From the NCBI GenBank assembly GCA_013180625.2, contig SNVD02009519.1, positions 2,012,501-2,076,500 on the forward strand: 64,000 nt of DNA. The letters run 5' to 3'. Positions within the stretch are counted from its first letter, which is position 1; every line of letters starts with the position of its first letter. Shown one piece after another: positions 12,001 through 23,982 of this stretch. The notes below the pieces were generated by a model that saw nothing but the letters and a program-made list of their open reading frames with translations, made no database searches and was not told where the DNA came from. The stretch is from Boswellia sacra (Eukaryota; Streptophyta; Magnoliopsida; Sapindales; Burseraceae). Made by a program: the position numbers and the translations under genes.

Positions 12001-13870
12001 TTAAAATGAAAAAGAGTGAACAACAAGGAACTGCCAATAGTGAGTAAAATGAAGGAAAACGAGGTGGCAAAATGGCAAGTACAATGCCCTTTCAAAAGCG
12101 ATCACAACTAAAATAGCCACAAAGTCAACCTGACTATAATAATAAGAAAATCTCAAAGTGGAACTATGAAAATGTCAACAAAATAAGAGACTAGAAGTGA
12201 TAAAAAGATGGACTAGATAAATGCACTAAACTTTGCTAATGTAGTAATGCACTAAGATTTCAAATAAAGGATACATAGCTGCCTTCAACATTGGTTCCAC
12301 CATCTTCAACACAAACAAAGCATTTATTAATATGTAATGTCAAAATAGTTATTCATGATAGAGCAATCTAGCAATTTCAACATTATCATTTATGGTTCGC
12401 CACATAAGTCCTACCCTTCAATGTAATTATTCTTTTTTTGCATGAATCAAGATGCAAGTTCTATATTATAGAAATGGCCAAGGACGATAGAGTGAACATA
12501 ATATAGAAGAACTTAACATATTGAATTGAAAAATCTAATGAAGATTGCACCGGGGCATGGGAAAAGAGAAAATAATGGCTTGATTTTTATAAACAACCAG
12601 ATATGAAAGTGATTAGGTATTTGTTCTGGAAATTAAAATTTAAATCTTGATTTAATATCATGAGATCAAAACACAAGCTTTAGTTAAAATCTTCAAGATT
12701 TGGGTAACTTATATGATAGGCTTCAAAAGTGCAACATACTTCTTAAGTCTATCAGTGATTATGCAAACACATTTGATAGATTAATTTCTGTCTTTTAGGT
12801 AGTATTGTTATTTGAACTGCGTTTTCACAAGAAGTTTTGGTATTAAAACTTTTAATTGAATCCTTAAAATTAAAACCAACAAAGAAAGATAGAAGAATGC
12901 AGGAAAATAAAATTTTAAATAAAAAAACAAATAAATGATCAAAACAAGGATCCTCACCTGTGACAATAAGCGTGCAGCTCCTAGAAGTCTCTCCATAAAA
13001 TTATGCTTTCCACTATCAATTTTTCTCCTTTTCAAACTGAGGCAGAAGTAAATTGTGTGAACTTCTTGCTTATCAAACATTTGAACAAATGTACAAACAT
13101 TATATTGTAGAATTTATTAATCACTTCTAGAGATGTGGGCACAACGAAGATATCATGTTCTAGTTCTTTCCTCACCATTAAGTGGGCATTGAGTAATTAA
13201 AGAAACTATTTAGAATAAACTATTGCATGAAGGCATTCTCCATTTTTTGTAGTATTCTTAGGAAAATTTGCCTCAAATTGAATTGCGTAATAAATTTTTG
13301 TAAAAAGATTTGTTTAATCTAATAAGGAGCAAACATATATTTATTGGAAAAATTTTACCTTTCTAAGAGATGCACTTTTTGCTTTGGTCTCTTTCCAGTG
13401 ATGACATGAAAGCAAGAACCCAATAACTCCTCCAACTTAGCTGACTGTAAAAGCCTCAATTCCCTCCTCACCTAAAAATCAAACAGATATTAACAATACA
13501 TTCCCAGAAATTAATAAGAATAAATTTAACTTGTTTGATTGCTAAGAATTTAAAACTCAATCTTTGAGAAGTAATAAAACATAAATAACAAGTAAATACA
13601 TCTTTATCCCACTTTAGCTCATTTTCCTCAATTTTCCCAGCAGCCAAGCAAGTTAAGCTAACAAAACATCTTAGATTCAATTTTAATAAAACTAAACAGA
13701 ACCCAGAAAGCTTCGTGATAAAAGACCTTAAGGAGAAATTGAAAATAAGAGGATCTTCTGTGCTGGTTCTTGTTCTTATAAACAATCCTTTCAAAAATGG
13801 CAGTCTCAGCTTGAAGTTGGGCCAAGAGAGACTTCAATTTCTCTTCAAGAACTTCGATTTTTGAATCCAT
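9021..13870 (-). CDS. NEPRO/DUF4477-like nucleolar protein, 382 aa, 8 exons
   Basis: I assembled eight exons by splice sites and phase: 13870-13727, 13471-13359, 13036-12958, 12303-12275, 11872-11779, 9953-9864, 9755-9566, 9430-9021 (1149 nt including TGA). All phases agree. The N-terminus (residues 1-112) is helical and basic, with AETAIFERIVYKNKNQHRR and a VRRELRLLQS block, resembling the N-terminal domain of NEPRO (nucleolus and neural progenitor protein) homologues. A hydrophobic stretch lies at about 128-146, and the C-terminal 135 residues are low-complexity, ending LLTGGNLKCSLF. Animal NEPRO is nucleolar and linked to RNase MRP/rRNA work; transferring that role is inference. ATG 13870 was chosen because the frame upstream has only a GTG. 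Exon 4 is only 29 nt and intron 7 is GC-AG. The family call is less sure than the gene model. Confidence 0.72.
10107..11452. mobile_element. PIF/Harbinger-like non-autonomous element in intron 5 of the NEPRO-like gene
   Basis: The element runs from GAAGCCCTTTGGTAGAGGGG to TCTCCATACCAAATCGCCCC, imperfect inverted ends sharing the TTTGGTA core. It is flanked by TAA on both sides (10104-10106 and 11453-11455), the 3-bp target site typical of PIF/Harbinger. Inside are opposing CT-rich (about 10625-10770) and AG-rich (about 11175-11250) arms that are partly complementary. No transposase is visible. The TAA duplication is short, so chance agreement cannot be excluded. Confidence 0.55.
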
Positions 13871-14299
13871 CAACGCTTCTCTCAATACTTGCAACTTTCC
13901 CACACCAACTATTTACCTTTCCTTCTCTTTCTCACTTCTCGTTGTTGCTTCTTCTTCTTGTTCAAGCGAGTGGAAAGAAGAATAATAACTCTACACTCCA
14001 ATGAATAACACAGATGCGAGCTGGGCCACACCTGAAGCCCAAAAGGAATTACACAATCAACCACTTTTGGGGTTTTAAATAATTTAAAAGAAGAACTTAC
14101 AGGCATGGTGCTCAATAACGCATATTTTTAAGTGTATAACAAGAAAAGAAAATTAAAAAATATTAATAAATAAATAAATTCAATAAACGTAAGAAAACAA
14201 AAGTTTGAGAACCCAAAACAGCAAAATTTTAAATAGCGAATAGTTGAAGAGAAAATAAAAAACAAAATCTTAAATTTCGGATAAAAAAAAAAAACCAAT

Positions 14300-14579
14300 A
14301 AAATTGTAATCGTGTTAAACCTATAAAATTGTGTCGATCATGTAAACATGCCCCAATCATATTAGATGGATCGTGTTCATGTCTTACACAGAGAATAACA
14401 GTTTATTATTCGTATTAGCTTGTCATATCGTGTTACCTATTTAATAATCATACCGCGTTCGTTTTATGTCTTTTTCACACGAATTATAAATTGGTTGTGT
14501 TTATGTAGGGTCAATCTTTCCCGTGTCATAACTTGACACGACATAAACACAATTAGCAAACACGAATTGACACCTCTAG
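14300..14579 (-). repeat. Dispersed repeat fragment ending ACACCTCTA
   Basis: The segment contains TTGACACGACATAAACACAA and ends GAATTGACACCTCTA, which on the minus strand gives a TAGAGGTGTCAATTCGTG terminus. The ending resembles that of the repeats at 6929 and 29270, suggesting the same broad family of non-autonomous DNA elements. The left boundary is unclear. Confidence 0.5.
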
Positions 14580-14619
14580 AATCAGGCCAAATTGAGTTTT
14601 TTTATGTTACACGAAAAAG

Positions 14620-16975
14620 TAGGGGTATTCATAGGTCGGGTCGGGTTTTACCCAACCCGACACGACCCGATATACGATCGGGTTTGTCGATTTAAACACG
14701 TAATCGGGTTTTTGAAATCTGGAACCCGAGGTATAACCCGGTTGATTGGGTTGGTCGGGTCGGATGATGGGCCAATTTCACAGTTTAGCCTAAATTGTTT
14801 CACACCATTTTATTAAGGCCCATATATATTTTTAAGGTTATATTGTATGCAAAATAAGGCCCATTGACAAAAAATAATCTATCATATATACAAAACATGG
14901 TCCATTAATATAAATTAATCTATATCATACACAAATTAATACTAACTAACATAAATTTAGAACTTTTAAGTCCAAATCTAATTTATCATTTATTAAAACT
15001 TCAAATGCATGTATATATTTCCAAATAAGGGTGAAACTAATGAAACTCAAAGATAAATACAACAAAAATTAAAACAAATATCTCCTATCTAAGCTAAGCA
15101 ATTATGATGAAATTTTATAAAATAAAGAGGGGCAAGTATGCTATTGTATGCTTGATTGTATGAATATGAATTGGATTGCCATCTTCAGAAAACTTAGAGA
15201 ATGGCATCTCTAATTTAATCCTACCAATCACCATATAAATAGAGTTTTAGCCTGGAGTCTCCCATTCTACGGGTAGATAGGATCCTCTTGTCAGCTTGTT
15301 TTGCAAAAAAAAAAAAAAAAAAAAAAAATGTAGATCCAGAATACCATCAGATGAAGCTTTGGTCTTACCATCTTCACGAGTGAGTACCCCCTGATCAGAA
15401 TTGGCAAGTTTATTAAAGATCTTAACCATCCTATATCCTGCAGAAACCGCTAAGACTATTAAAAAAACTTGTCTCTAGACTGGTATTCACCTCAGTTCAC
15501 ACTGAAAGCAAAAGGATGAAAAATAATATTGCAGGAGCTGGATCTTCCACTAGTTTCTTTGAAACTCAGGCTTCACATGGAATATTCAGATGACAATCTG
15601 AGCAACATACTAACATAACAAGTTTCAAGTTTGAAACAGTCCGAGGAAATCTAAACTGAAAGATATCCTTGAAATATATTGAAAGGAAACTGGAATAGTC
15701 TATAGGTTTATACCTCCCCACAGAAAGAAGCATCCTTGATCTCATTAAAAAAAGCTTCGAAACTTGAACCTTTATTCTGCGAGAGTCTTAGTCCATCAAA
15801 TTAATGTAATGATTTTACTCTTAGGACTACAAACAATGGCAAAACTAAGCACAAGTCAATAACAAGGCCACAGAATGACTATCGGTGCTGTGTATCAGAC
15901 AAGAACCGAGAGCAAAAAGCACATGTCTGAGGCACTGATATATTGAGGGCGTGTTACTAACCACCACAAGAGTATGGCAACAATAATTGCAAGACATTAT
16001 ATTGAAAACGATTACAGAGGACAAGAATCCACTCACGATTACAGGAAGCCGTGACAGAACACTGTGTGTGAGCACTAGCAGTGGCAGCCTGGCAGGTTGA
16101 GCCGCGGACAATTGACTGTCGTCGCTGGAAATGGACTGAAAGTAGCGGCTACAGAGGCGTGGAGGAGTTGTGACAGAGGCGTGGAGGAGTTGTGACAGAG
16201 GAGAGAGGCGTCAGCGTGAGCAGGTACAATGGTGGAAGAGGAAGACCAGCTATCGTTGGTTGCTGGAATTCGTCGAGCTCAAAGTGGAAGGCGGCAGCTA
16301 CGGCGGCGTGGAAGGAGCCTTCAGATACGATAGGCTGCTGGAGACGTCCGTGTTTGCAGGCTGGCAGCCGTGGAAGAGCGCGGTCGTTGGTTGCTGGAAG
16401 CCGTCGAGCTCAAAGCGGAAGACGTGGAAGCTGTAAGACACGACAGTGCTGCTGGAGCCCGGAGACGTCTGTGCTTGAGGGCTGGCAGCCGTGGAAGATC
16501 AGATCGTTGCCGTGGAAGACGTCTCACGTCTGTGCATATTAGGGTTCCAGAGAATTAGGGAAATTTTCCCTTTTTTATTCGGTAAGGCAATGTCTACAAT
16601 AATAAGGTGTATAAATCCAATAATATACTGCCACGTGGCAAATTCGATTTTTAAAAATATATTCTTGATTAGGTCGGGGTATATCGGGTAACATGTACTA
16701 ATCCCGATCTCAAACCCGATTTTATAAAACCCGACATTATAGACCTGTGGATTTGTTCTTTTCTAAATTCAATATTTTTGTTTTTAATTGAATTTAAAAA
16801 TATATGATTGATTTTTAGTTAAAGATATGTGGTTGAAATTGAGTGTAAATTATATTAGAAAATATACAATACACAAAATAGGATTTAAATTCATAAAAGA
16901 ATAGAGTCTTATATACTACTGACCCGTCTTCAACCCAACCAACCCGATCGAGTCGGGTATTTCTAAACACCCCTA
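14620..16975. mobile_element. hAT-like element, 2356 bp, with exact 8-bp target duplication
   Basis: The ends are TAGGGGTATTCATAGG on the left and TTTCTAAACACCCCTA on the right, so the termini are inverted (TAGGGGTRTT). Both are followed inward by GGGTCGGGT-type subterminal repeats in opposite orientation. The flanks are identical 8-mers, CGAAAAAG, at 14612-14619 and 16976-16983, the hallmark of hAT insertion. No transposase frame is visible, so it is non-autonomous. The interior has unusual cargo: gene-like stretches on the minus strand between about 15240 and 15780, a 24-A run at 15306, and a GC-rich tandem repeat at 16150-16530. Confidence 0.85.
16232..16530. repeat. GC-rich tandem repeat inside the hAT-like element
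   Basis: Units begin GTGGAAGA and end GGCTGGCAGCC: 16232-16369 (138 bp), 16370-16490 (121 bp) and a partial third from 16491. Shared blocks include CGTTGGTTGCTGGAA and CGTCGAGCTCAAAG. Just upstream a 22-bp segment (CAGAGGCGTGGAGGAGTTGT plus GA) is repeated back to back at about 16152 and 16174. The overlapping ORFs over this region are a by-product of its GC content and lack of stops. Confidence 0.75.
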
Positions 16976-16983
16976 CGAAAAAG

Positions 16984-18893
16984 GATAGATCTAGATTTTT
17001 ATACGGGTATGGAAAATAACTGCATATTCTTGTTGTTGTGCTCAGAGAATGATAACAATTAAAACTATGGAGGAAGCCATATGATGGGATGCAAGATTGT
17101 CGTCAATCTTATAACATAGTGCACAAGTGACACTTGGGAGTTTTTTTTTTTTTTTATCCTCTAATACATTGGTACATTAGGTGTTTTTGTGGCTCTCTTA
17201 CAAGATATATTGGTACTTCGAAAACTGATTTATTTGGTAAAGCTTTTTGGAAAATTGATTTAAGTATCATGTTATTCACTCAAAAATCTTTCAAAAAAAA
17301 ATGTTATTTCACTCAAGATGGAGATTTGCACAATTAATGATGATTTTTTAAAGTTTGGACAGTAGATCTCAAATCCCTGTTTTCGAAATGGAGACCATAA
17401 AGCAAACTGATTTTGACCAACTCATACTCCATGAAAAATGATAATTTTTGGAATAATTATTCGTCAATATGTATTCTCTTATACTGGAAAGTTTCGTGAT
17501 TTTATAGGCTCTGTGGAAAGTGTTATGATTTTTCAAAATTGACTGTTCAGTTTACAAGCCTTCCAGATAGAATTTGAGTATGCGTATAACCAAGTTGTTT
17601 TCCAGTGCTTCAACGTCTCAATTTTGCGAATTATAAACTAATCATGTATAAAGTAGAAATTAGCAAGTCAAACTAGCAATTTTGCTCATTATAAAATTCA
17701 GCAAATCCATTATACTCAATAGATTCATAAACCTTATGCTTGACCCTTGATGAGACCTTAATTAATGAGGGAAAAAAATGTTAAGAACCACTTCTTACTT
17801 TGATCACCACAAACATAAGTTGCACCAAACAACATCAATTGGCAAAACGAGTTGGAACTAGCAATAGGACAACACCAAAACAATGACTTCTTTACAAAGT
17901 TAAAAGGAACAGTTGAAATGCAAAATGATGTCAAGCACAATCAAATTACTAAGTAACCAACAAAATGCACCCACACGTCCAATGAGATCCATATCACAAT
18001 AGTTATTTTGCAGAATCAAATCCAGTACATAATAAATTTGAAGTGTTTGAAAAACAGAAAAACCCATTAGTGTAACATTTGGTTAGCTCAAAGAAATGCA
18101 GAAAAAGCTTTAAAATCTCAAATCTTTCAATCAAGACCTCAATTAATTTCACTAGACAACCGAAACCTTCTACAAACTAAATCACTTGCAAACACCACAT
18201 ACAGGTAAAACAAATCGAAGAAATTTAATTGAAAAAAGAAATTGTAGAAGATGAAATAAAGATAGGCGACAAAATATACCTTAAAAAGAGAAAAAGGAGA
18301 GAATGATGGAGCGGCCTATTGTTTCTCTTTTTCAAAATCCTCAAACTTCTCTTTCTTTGACTTAAAAACCCTCCACAACACACAAACACCCATTCAAACA
18401 AGACCCAAGGTCCACTCTGGTTTGTTAATTCGTGTTCCCCAATATCAAAATTTGCTGAAACACCATTAACTTTTTATTACTATAAGCATTCATCAAACAT
18501 CTAAACTACAAAATGGCCAAATAATCCCAAAAATCACACTAATTGTTTAAAAATAAAACGGCGCCTGAAAATAGAGATATCTTGCCAGATTTGGTCACCG
18601 GAAAATTAACTTTGGTGTCGAAAGTCGATCATATGGCCGGATCTGAGAACTAGGGTTTAGAGAGAGAGAACTGAAGATGGAGAATGGCTAGAGAGAGAGA
18701 GAGACAGAGAGACAAAAAATTAGAGGTATTTCTTGTATTTTAATGCATTCAAAGGTTTTGGAACAAAAAAGTGCTCTGTTTTTTTTTTTAACTATTCTCA
18801 TTCATTAAGATATTTTTGTCCGAAAATAAGTTATAGGGCCAAAATAAACGGACTTATATTTTCTTATTGTCATTCAAATTCAGTATTAGTTAG
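16984..18893. other. Intergenic DNA, no gene recognised
   Basis: This stretch is AT-rich with scattered short frames of no coding character. A patch at about 18550-18720 is less AT-rich and carries GA repeats (GAGAGAGAGA near 18660 and 18690), resembling a plant 5' leader or promoter patch, but no gene follows it. Confidence 0.4.
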
Positions 18894-19080
18894 GGGTGAG
18901 ACTAGACTGGACAGTATTTCGAGTATTATACGTGTGTTCTTTTATGAATCTAATATTTTTATTTTTAATTAGATTTAAAAATATATGATTAATTTTAAAT
19001 TATTTTAAATTTTAAAAAGAATATGTGATTGAGATTGAGTGTAAATTGTATTAAAATATGTGCAGCATATTAAAGAATTA
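18894..19080 (-). repeat. Relic related to the right end of the 14.6-kb hAT-like element
   Basis: The stretch shares long similarity with 16740-16870 inside the hAT-like element, including AATTAGATTTAAAAATATAT-type sequence and GATTGAGTGTAAATT. It begins TTAGGGGTGAGAC, like a hAT-type terminus. It lacks the GGGTCGGGT repeats and a second end, so it is a fragment of a related element. Confidence 0.5.
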
Positions 19081-19189
19081 TTTGGGCTTCGGCCTAACTG
19101 CAAAAAGAATTTTTAAATTTGGGCTTTAGAGTTGGTCCAAAAAATTGTCAGTTAAATATGTGTATTATAGTCTATTTTACTGTTTATTA

Positions 19190-19407
19190 GCGTTAAATTA
19201 TTATTTAATATATTTTTTGTTAAATCTAATATTAACATTAAGTTATTATTTAATACATTTTTCGTTAAATCTAACGATTTAATACATTTTCCGTTAAATC
19301 TAACGGTACTACAGTAACCTCAGGGGGCAATCTTAGATTTCAGAAAACTGAGGTCCTCAATTTTTTTTAAGCCTAACCTCAAGGGGCAAATTAGAATTAT
19401 CCCAGTC
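19190..19407. repeat. Short tandem repeats and a terminal-like motif before the MULE
   Basis: Three loose copies of a unit like TTTAATACATTTTCCGTTAA followed by ATCTAACG are arrayed at about 19200-19310. They lead into CCTCAAGGGGCAAATTAGAATTATCCC at the right. Read on the minus strand, that ending starts GGGATAATTCTAATTTGCCC, like the end of another Mutator-type MITE. Only one end can be seen. Confidence 0.4.
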
Positions 19408-19450
19408 CAATAAGGGCTTGTTTATTTTATAGTTTATACAAATTACAAAA

Positions 19451-20731
19451 GGAATAATATCATAAACTACCCCTGAAGTTTAGCTAATTATCATACGGAA
19501 AGCCTCTTATGTAAATATATCAACGCGATCCCTAACGTTTGCGTTTAAACTTCATCCAGGTCCAACCAACATATTCCGTTAGCTTTCAAATTAACGTTTT
19601 AGGGTATTTTAGTAAAATGACATAATTCGTATGGGATAATATCATAAACCACCCCTGAAGTTTAGTTAATTATCATGCAGAAAACCTCTTATGTAAATAT
19701 ATCAGCGCGGTCCCTAACATTTGCGTTTAAGCTTCATCCAGGTCCAGCCAACATATTCCGTTTGTATAGAAACTGAAAAAAAAATTAAAAATACCATTTT
19801 GCCCTTACTTTTATATCCTTTCTTCTTTTTTTTCACAGTCGAAAATCCAATCCCTTTTCACACCCACAGTTACCTCTCTCACCCCAACATCTCAATCTCC
19901 AAATATAGCTTTGGCTGGCTACTGGTTCTTTATAAAATTTCAGCCTGAGAATTTTTTTGTCTTTATTTTGTTGCTTCATTTCAATACGTAGTGTAGTGTT
20001 TGTGAATGTTTTCTTAGGTTGATAAAATTTTTAAAGAAGTTAGTGAGGAGAAAGAAAAGCATGCCTGTTTTGGGTTTTAGAGTTTTTGCATAATTTTTTT
20101 AAACATAATTTTTGAAATAATCTAGATTTAATTTTGAATATTTGAATCTTTTTTTTAATAACTTTGTGATTGAGTTGAGATGATGGATGTTGATGGTGGA
20201 GGAAAATTCGGTGCTATCATGGTGGAGTCATATGACATATATTTTTTTATTTAAATGAATTTGATGGTGGTGATAGTGGCTATGATGGTTATAGATAGTG
20301 ATGCTTGTGTGATATGAAATGAAGATTTCAGAAAAGAAAATTCAAGGGTTAGTTTTATGTTTACTGATATGAAATTATGTCATTTTACCAAAATACTCCA
20401 AAATGTTAATTTGAAAGTTAGCGGAATTTGTTGACTGGACCTGGATGAAGCTTAAATGCAAACGTTAGGGACTGCGCTGATATATTTACATAAGAGGCTT
20501 CCGCATGATAATTAACTAAACTTCAGGGGTGGTTTATGATATTATCCCATATGAAATTATGTAATTTTACTAAAATACCCCAAAACGTTAATTTGAAATC
20601 TAACGGAATCTGTTGGCTAGACCTAGATGAAGCTTAAACGCAAACGTTAGGGATGACGCTGATATATTTACATAAGAGGCTTTCTGCATGATAATTAGTT
20701 AAACTTCAGGGGTAGTTTATGATATTATCCC
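19451..20731. mobile_element. Mutator-like non-autonomous element, 1281 bp, doubled termini
   Basis: The left end reads GGAATAATATCATAAACTAC and the right end is its inverted counterpart, ending GTTTATGATATTATCCC. The flanks are identical 10-mers, AATTACAAAA, at 19441-19450 and 20732-20741, in the size range of Mutator target duplications. Each long terminal repeat is itself doubled: units start at 19451 and 19633 on the left, and end at 20548 and 20731 on the right, a period of about 182-183 bp. The central ~600 bp has no transposase. Confidence 0.85.
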
Positions 20732-20741
20732 AATTACAAAA

Positions 20742-22681
20742 CCCAATTTCATGCTACTAAGAAAGCCAAAAACCATATGCTAATAAACAAAGAAGCAAAT
20801 AAATGAAAAATGCTACAAAATTATTTTCCACCCAAGCTAAAACCAAACTAAATTAAAAACTCTAATTCCATGCTACTAAAAAAGCCAAAAGCACATTCAA
20901 TATTACGATCAGTTGCATCTTAGAAATTAGAAATCATCAAAACAATCAAAAAATACAACTTACACAACAACTACATCAAAACATCACCATAGAAAACATC
21001 ATCTCTCGAAACAATTCTAACGCTATCCGAAAAAAAAAATCTATCTCTCAAATACATCAGGTTTTTTAACAAGACAACAACAAACACCATCATCTCTCAA
21101 ATACATTAACAAAGCAATAACAAACACTAAATATCAAACATAAACAAGTAAACAACACAACACCAACTTACCAAGTCATTAACACCACCATCCAAAACCA
21201 TTTATATAGAGTACTCACAAATAAAATAAAAAAAAAGGTGTAAAAATAAGAATTTTGGGTACAAAACACCTCAGCCCAATATATAATATATTCCATCACA
21301 TCGGGTATCTTTTCCAAATTTCCAATTAACAACGCATCCTCAAACTACAAACTTTCTACTTTTCATATTTTCAGTACTCCGATCTCATGCATTCAATTTC
21401 AAATATAATTTCTTCACAAATTTGTGCAAAACCCTTCATTATAATCTACATCATTATAATTCCTTCAACACCAAGTCACTAATCATTCTTTTTATTATAC
21501 AAAATAAAACCCACTTCAGTAGACTTCAATACAATTCCATTGTTACGGAGTTTCACAAAATTAGTAACTGAACAGATGCAATTCAAGAATAACTAAAATG
21601 CAAAAGTAGCTCTAAAAATTCACCATGCTTCATGAATTGAAACAAGTAAAGAAACAAATTTCTTACGGTAACGGTAAGAGATGAACGACGAGACTAACAT
21701 GGGAGCCGTAGTATTCAAAGTCATGTTGGGTTGGGGGGGTGGGGGGGCCGCGGCGCGGGTGGTGTTGGGGTGTGTGTGTGGACCAAGTGGCGGTGACGAT
21801 AAGAGGTTTAGAGAGAGAGACTCAACGCAGCTTAAGCAGACCAGACGGTGACTCGGTGGACGGTGGCCGCGAGGTCATAGGCGGCAGCGAGACAGCGGTG
21901 GGGCGGCGGCCGGCTTTTGTTTAAGGGGGGGAAGGAGCGGAGAGGTTTTCAAATCAGGGCCAGGATTTGAGGAGAAGATGAGCATGATCGGTGTGTTCAA
22001 GCCTATGGTAAAGATATGAAACCCTCTAATAGAAATTGCCATGTGCACAAAATCTAAATTTGAAAAAAAATGGTTGGGTCGGCCCCTTCTCGGGGTTAGA
22101 AGCATACGAGAAACCCTTTCACAATTTTAATAAAATTTATCAGATCCAATTACAGTTGGGATTACCTACGTATTTCTCAAATCAACCAATGACTAGGCCA
22201 ACCTATTCCTCTAGCAAAATTTATTTGAAATGGTAGCTGCCTAAAAGTTTATTTTTCAGCATGGGAAAATATCTCTGGGAAATGATTCAGCGACAAACAT
22301 CTTGGTCATTTCTTTCATAAAACGGAAGAATTCAATCATGAAAGAATCATATTTCTCTATTTTGTCGAAAGAATAATAACCCATATTATATGCTACACCA
22401 AGTCATGAAAAATCTTTATAATTCAGAAGAATTACATATATCTGAACTATAGTTGCCTATTCCGATTGACTCCGCGGTTCATTCTCTTCCCTGTCAATGT
22501 CTTCAGATAACAAGCAAACCAATGCCATTTTGACAGGCAAAAGGGCCAGAACCAACTTTAGAGGGGAGCAATATTCTCATTGTTAAGAAGATTGCAACAG
22601 TAAGAGTCAGAATCACCGCCTTAAAAACTGTGCAAGTATCGGGTGTCTTTTTGCTTTTTAGGATGTTGAAACTAAATCAGA
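20742..22681. other. Intergenic DNA with a GC-rich patch, 3' flank of the HPGT gene
   Basis: The first kilobase is A-rich and low in complexity, with a pair of direct repeats around CATGCTACTAA-AAAGCCAAAA at 20753 and 20871. At about 21720-21950 there is a sharply GC-rich patch with G runs (TTGGGGGGGTGGGGGGGCC) and GGCGGC-type sequence, unlike anything else in the window. It has no credible gene. The part near 22680 is presumably the 3' UTR of the minus-strand HPGT gene. Confidence 0.45.
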
Positions 22682-23934
22682 TCAAACGCCGGCACAAATA
22701 GCTCCTGAAACATAAAAGTACACGGTAAATTACCTCAAAGGGATAAAGAAAACTTGCATTTTGGAACATATGTATCATAAACTTGGCCATGTACTCTTAT
22801 TAAGAGGCACATTGCCCTTCGCGGGTCATCAAATTTAACTTATTTAAGTTCATTCTCCAGGGAAATGAAATAAGAAGATGAAGATGAAAAAGAGGAAGAG
22901 ATGATACTTAAGGAAACCCTCAAGCGATACTGAATTTTCAAGCATTAAAACATATTTTGTCATCCGAGGTATGTGCACATTTTTATGTGTATGTGCAAGT
23001 CTACCAAAGAGAGAGTGACCTGATGACCAAGATGAGCAGCAAAACTTTGCTTCATCAATGTGCTTGACATCAAGCCCTAGAAACCAGGAACCAGCGCTGA
23101 CATCATCATGGCCGTAAGTGCGAAGTATAGATCTGCACATAAATAAATCATTAACCAATCGTTGCTCTTTCTGGAGATAGGTGATAGGGTTATTAGAAAA
23201 AAATGACATGAGAACTGACCTATTGATGGATATGAATTTAGCCAAAGCTTGTGATATGACATACATCTCACCTGATGCATGGCGGAAGTATCTGTTGGGT
23301 GCAAGAAACATATATCAAAATATATATGGCAAACAGGAAGGCAGCAATATGTTATGGAAAAGCAAACATATTTTGATTCTTATTGTCCCAAAATGCAATA
23401 ACCAAATGTGCGAAACAATACCAGTAGTTTTAGTTATGGTATAAATTGGCTGCAGATTTAACTTACGTTTTCTTATCACCGAACTTCCACCAATCTGGTT
23501 CATACCATTTTTGGCCTCTGCCCAAGTCCAGCAGTTAAAGGTATGAGAAAATAACATTCTAATTTTGTGCCTCTTATCTTGTAAACAAGCTGTCGTTCAT
23601 AAAAACTTTAGGCCAAACTCACAGTTCAGAAAAGACTTCGCCAGATTTCATGCACCCAATATAAAGGCGAGGCTTGTCCAGATGATTTGCAAGTGTAGCT
23701 CCCAAGGCGTCTGTGAAGAAAAAAATGGAAAAGCAGTTAGCCATTCATCCATTAAGTAATAAACCTAAAACAAATTCTACACAAAAGAAAACCTTGCTCT
23801 TAAATCTTATGAGAAAATAGAATGCAAGCACAACTGAATGCAAAAATTGGAGAATGTTTATAATGCTTTCAAATCTTTTTTTTTTCTATTCTCCAAGAGG
23901 GGAAGGGACTAGAATTCTTGACAGTCAGTTACAA

Positions 23935-23982
<48 letters not shown>

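Noticed and set aside
13909..14115. A 68-codon minus-strand ORF just upstream of the NEPRO-like gene
   Set aside because: It ends just upstream of the NEPRO-like start and reads as promoter/leader sequence without family resemblance.
16170..16558. Overlapping ORFs of 62-116 codons in three frames
   Set aside because: They coincide with the GC-rich tandem repeat in the hAT-like element. Openness in several frames at once is due to composition, not coding.
22850..23311. A 153-codon minus-strand ORF over the HPGT 3' exons
   Set aside because: It reads exon 11 but continues through the donor into intron and starts in the preceding introns. The spliced model with exon 12 gives the proper family C-terminus.
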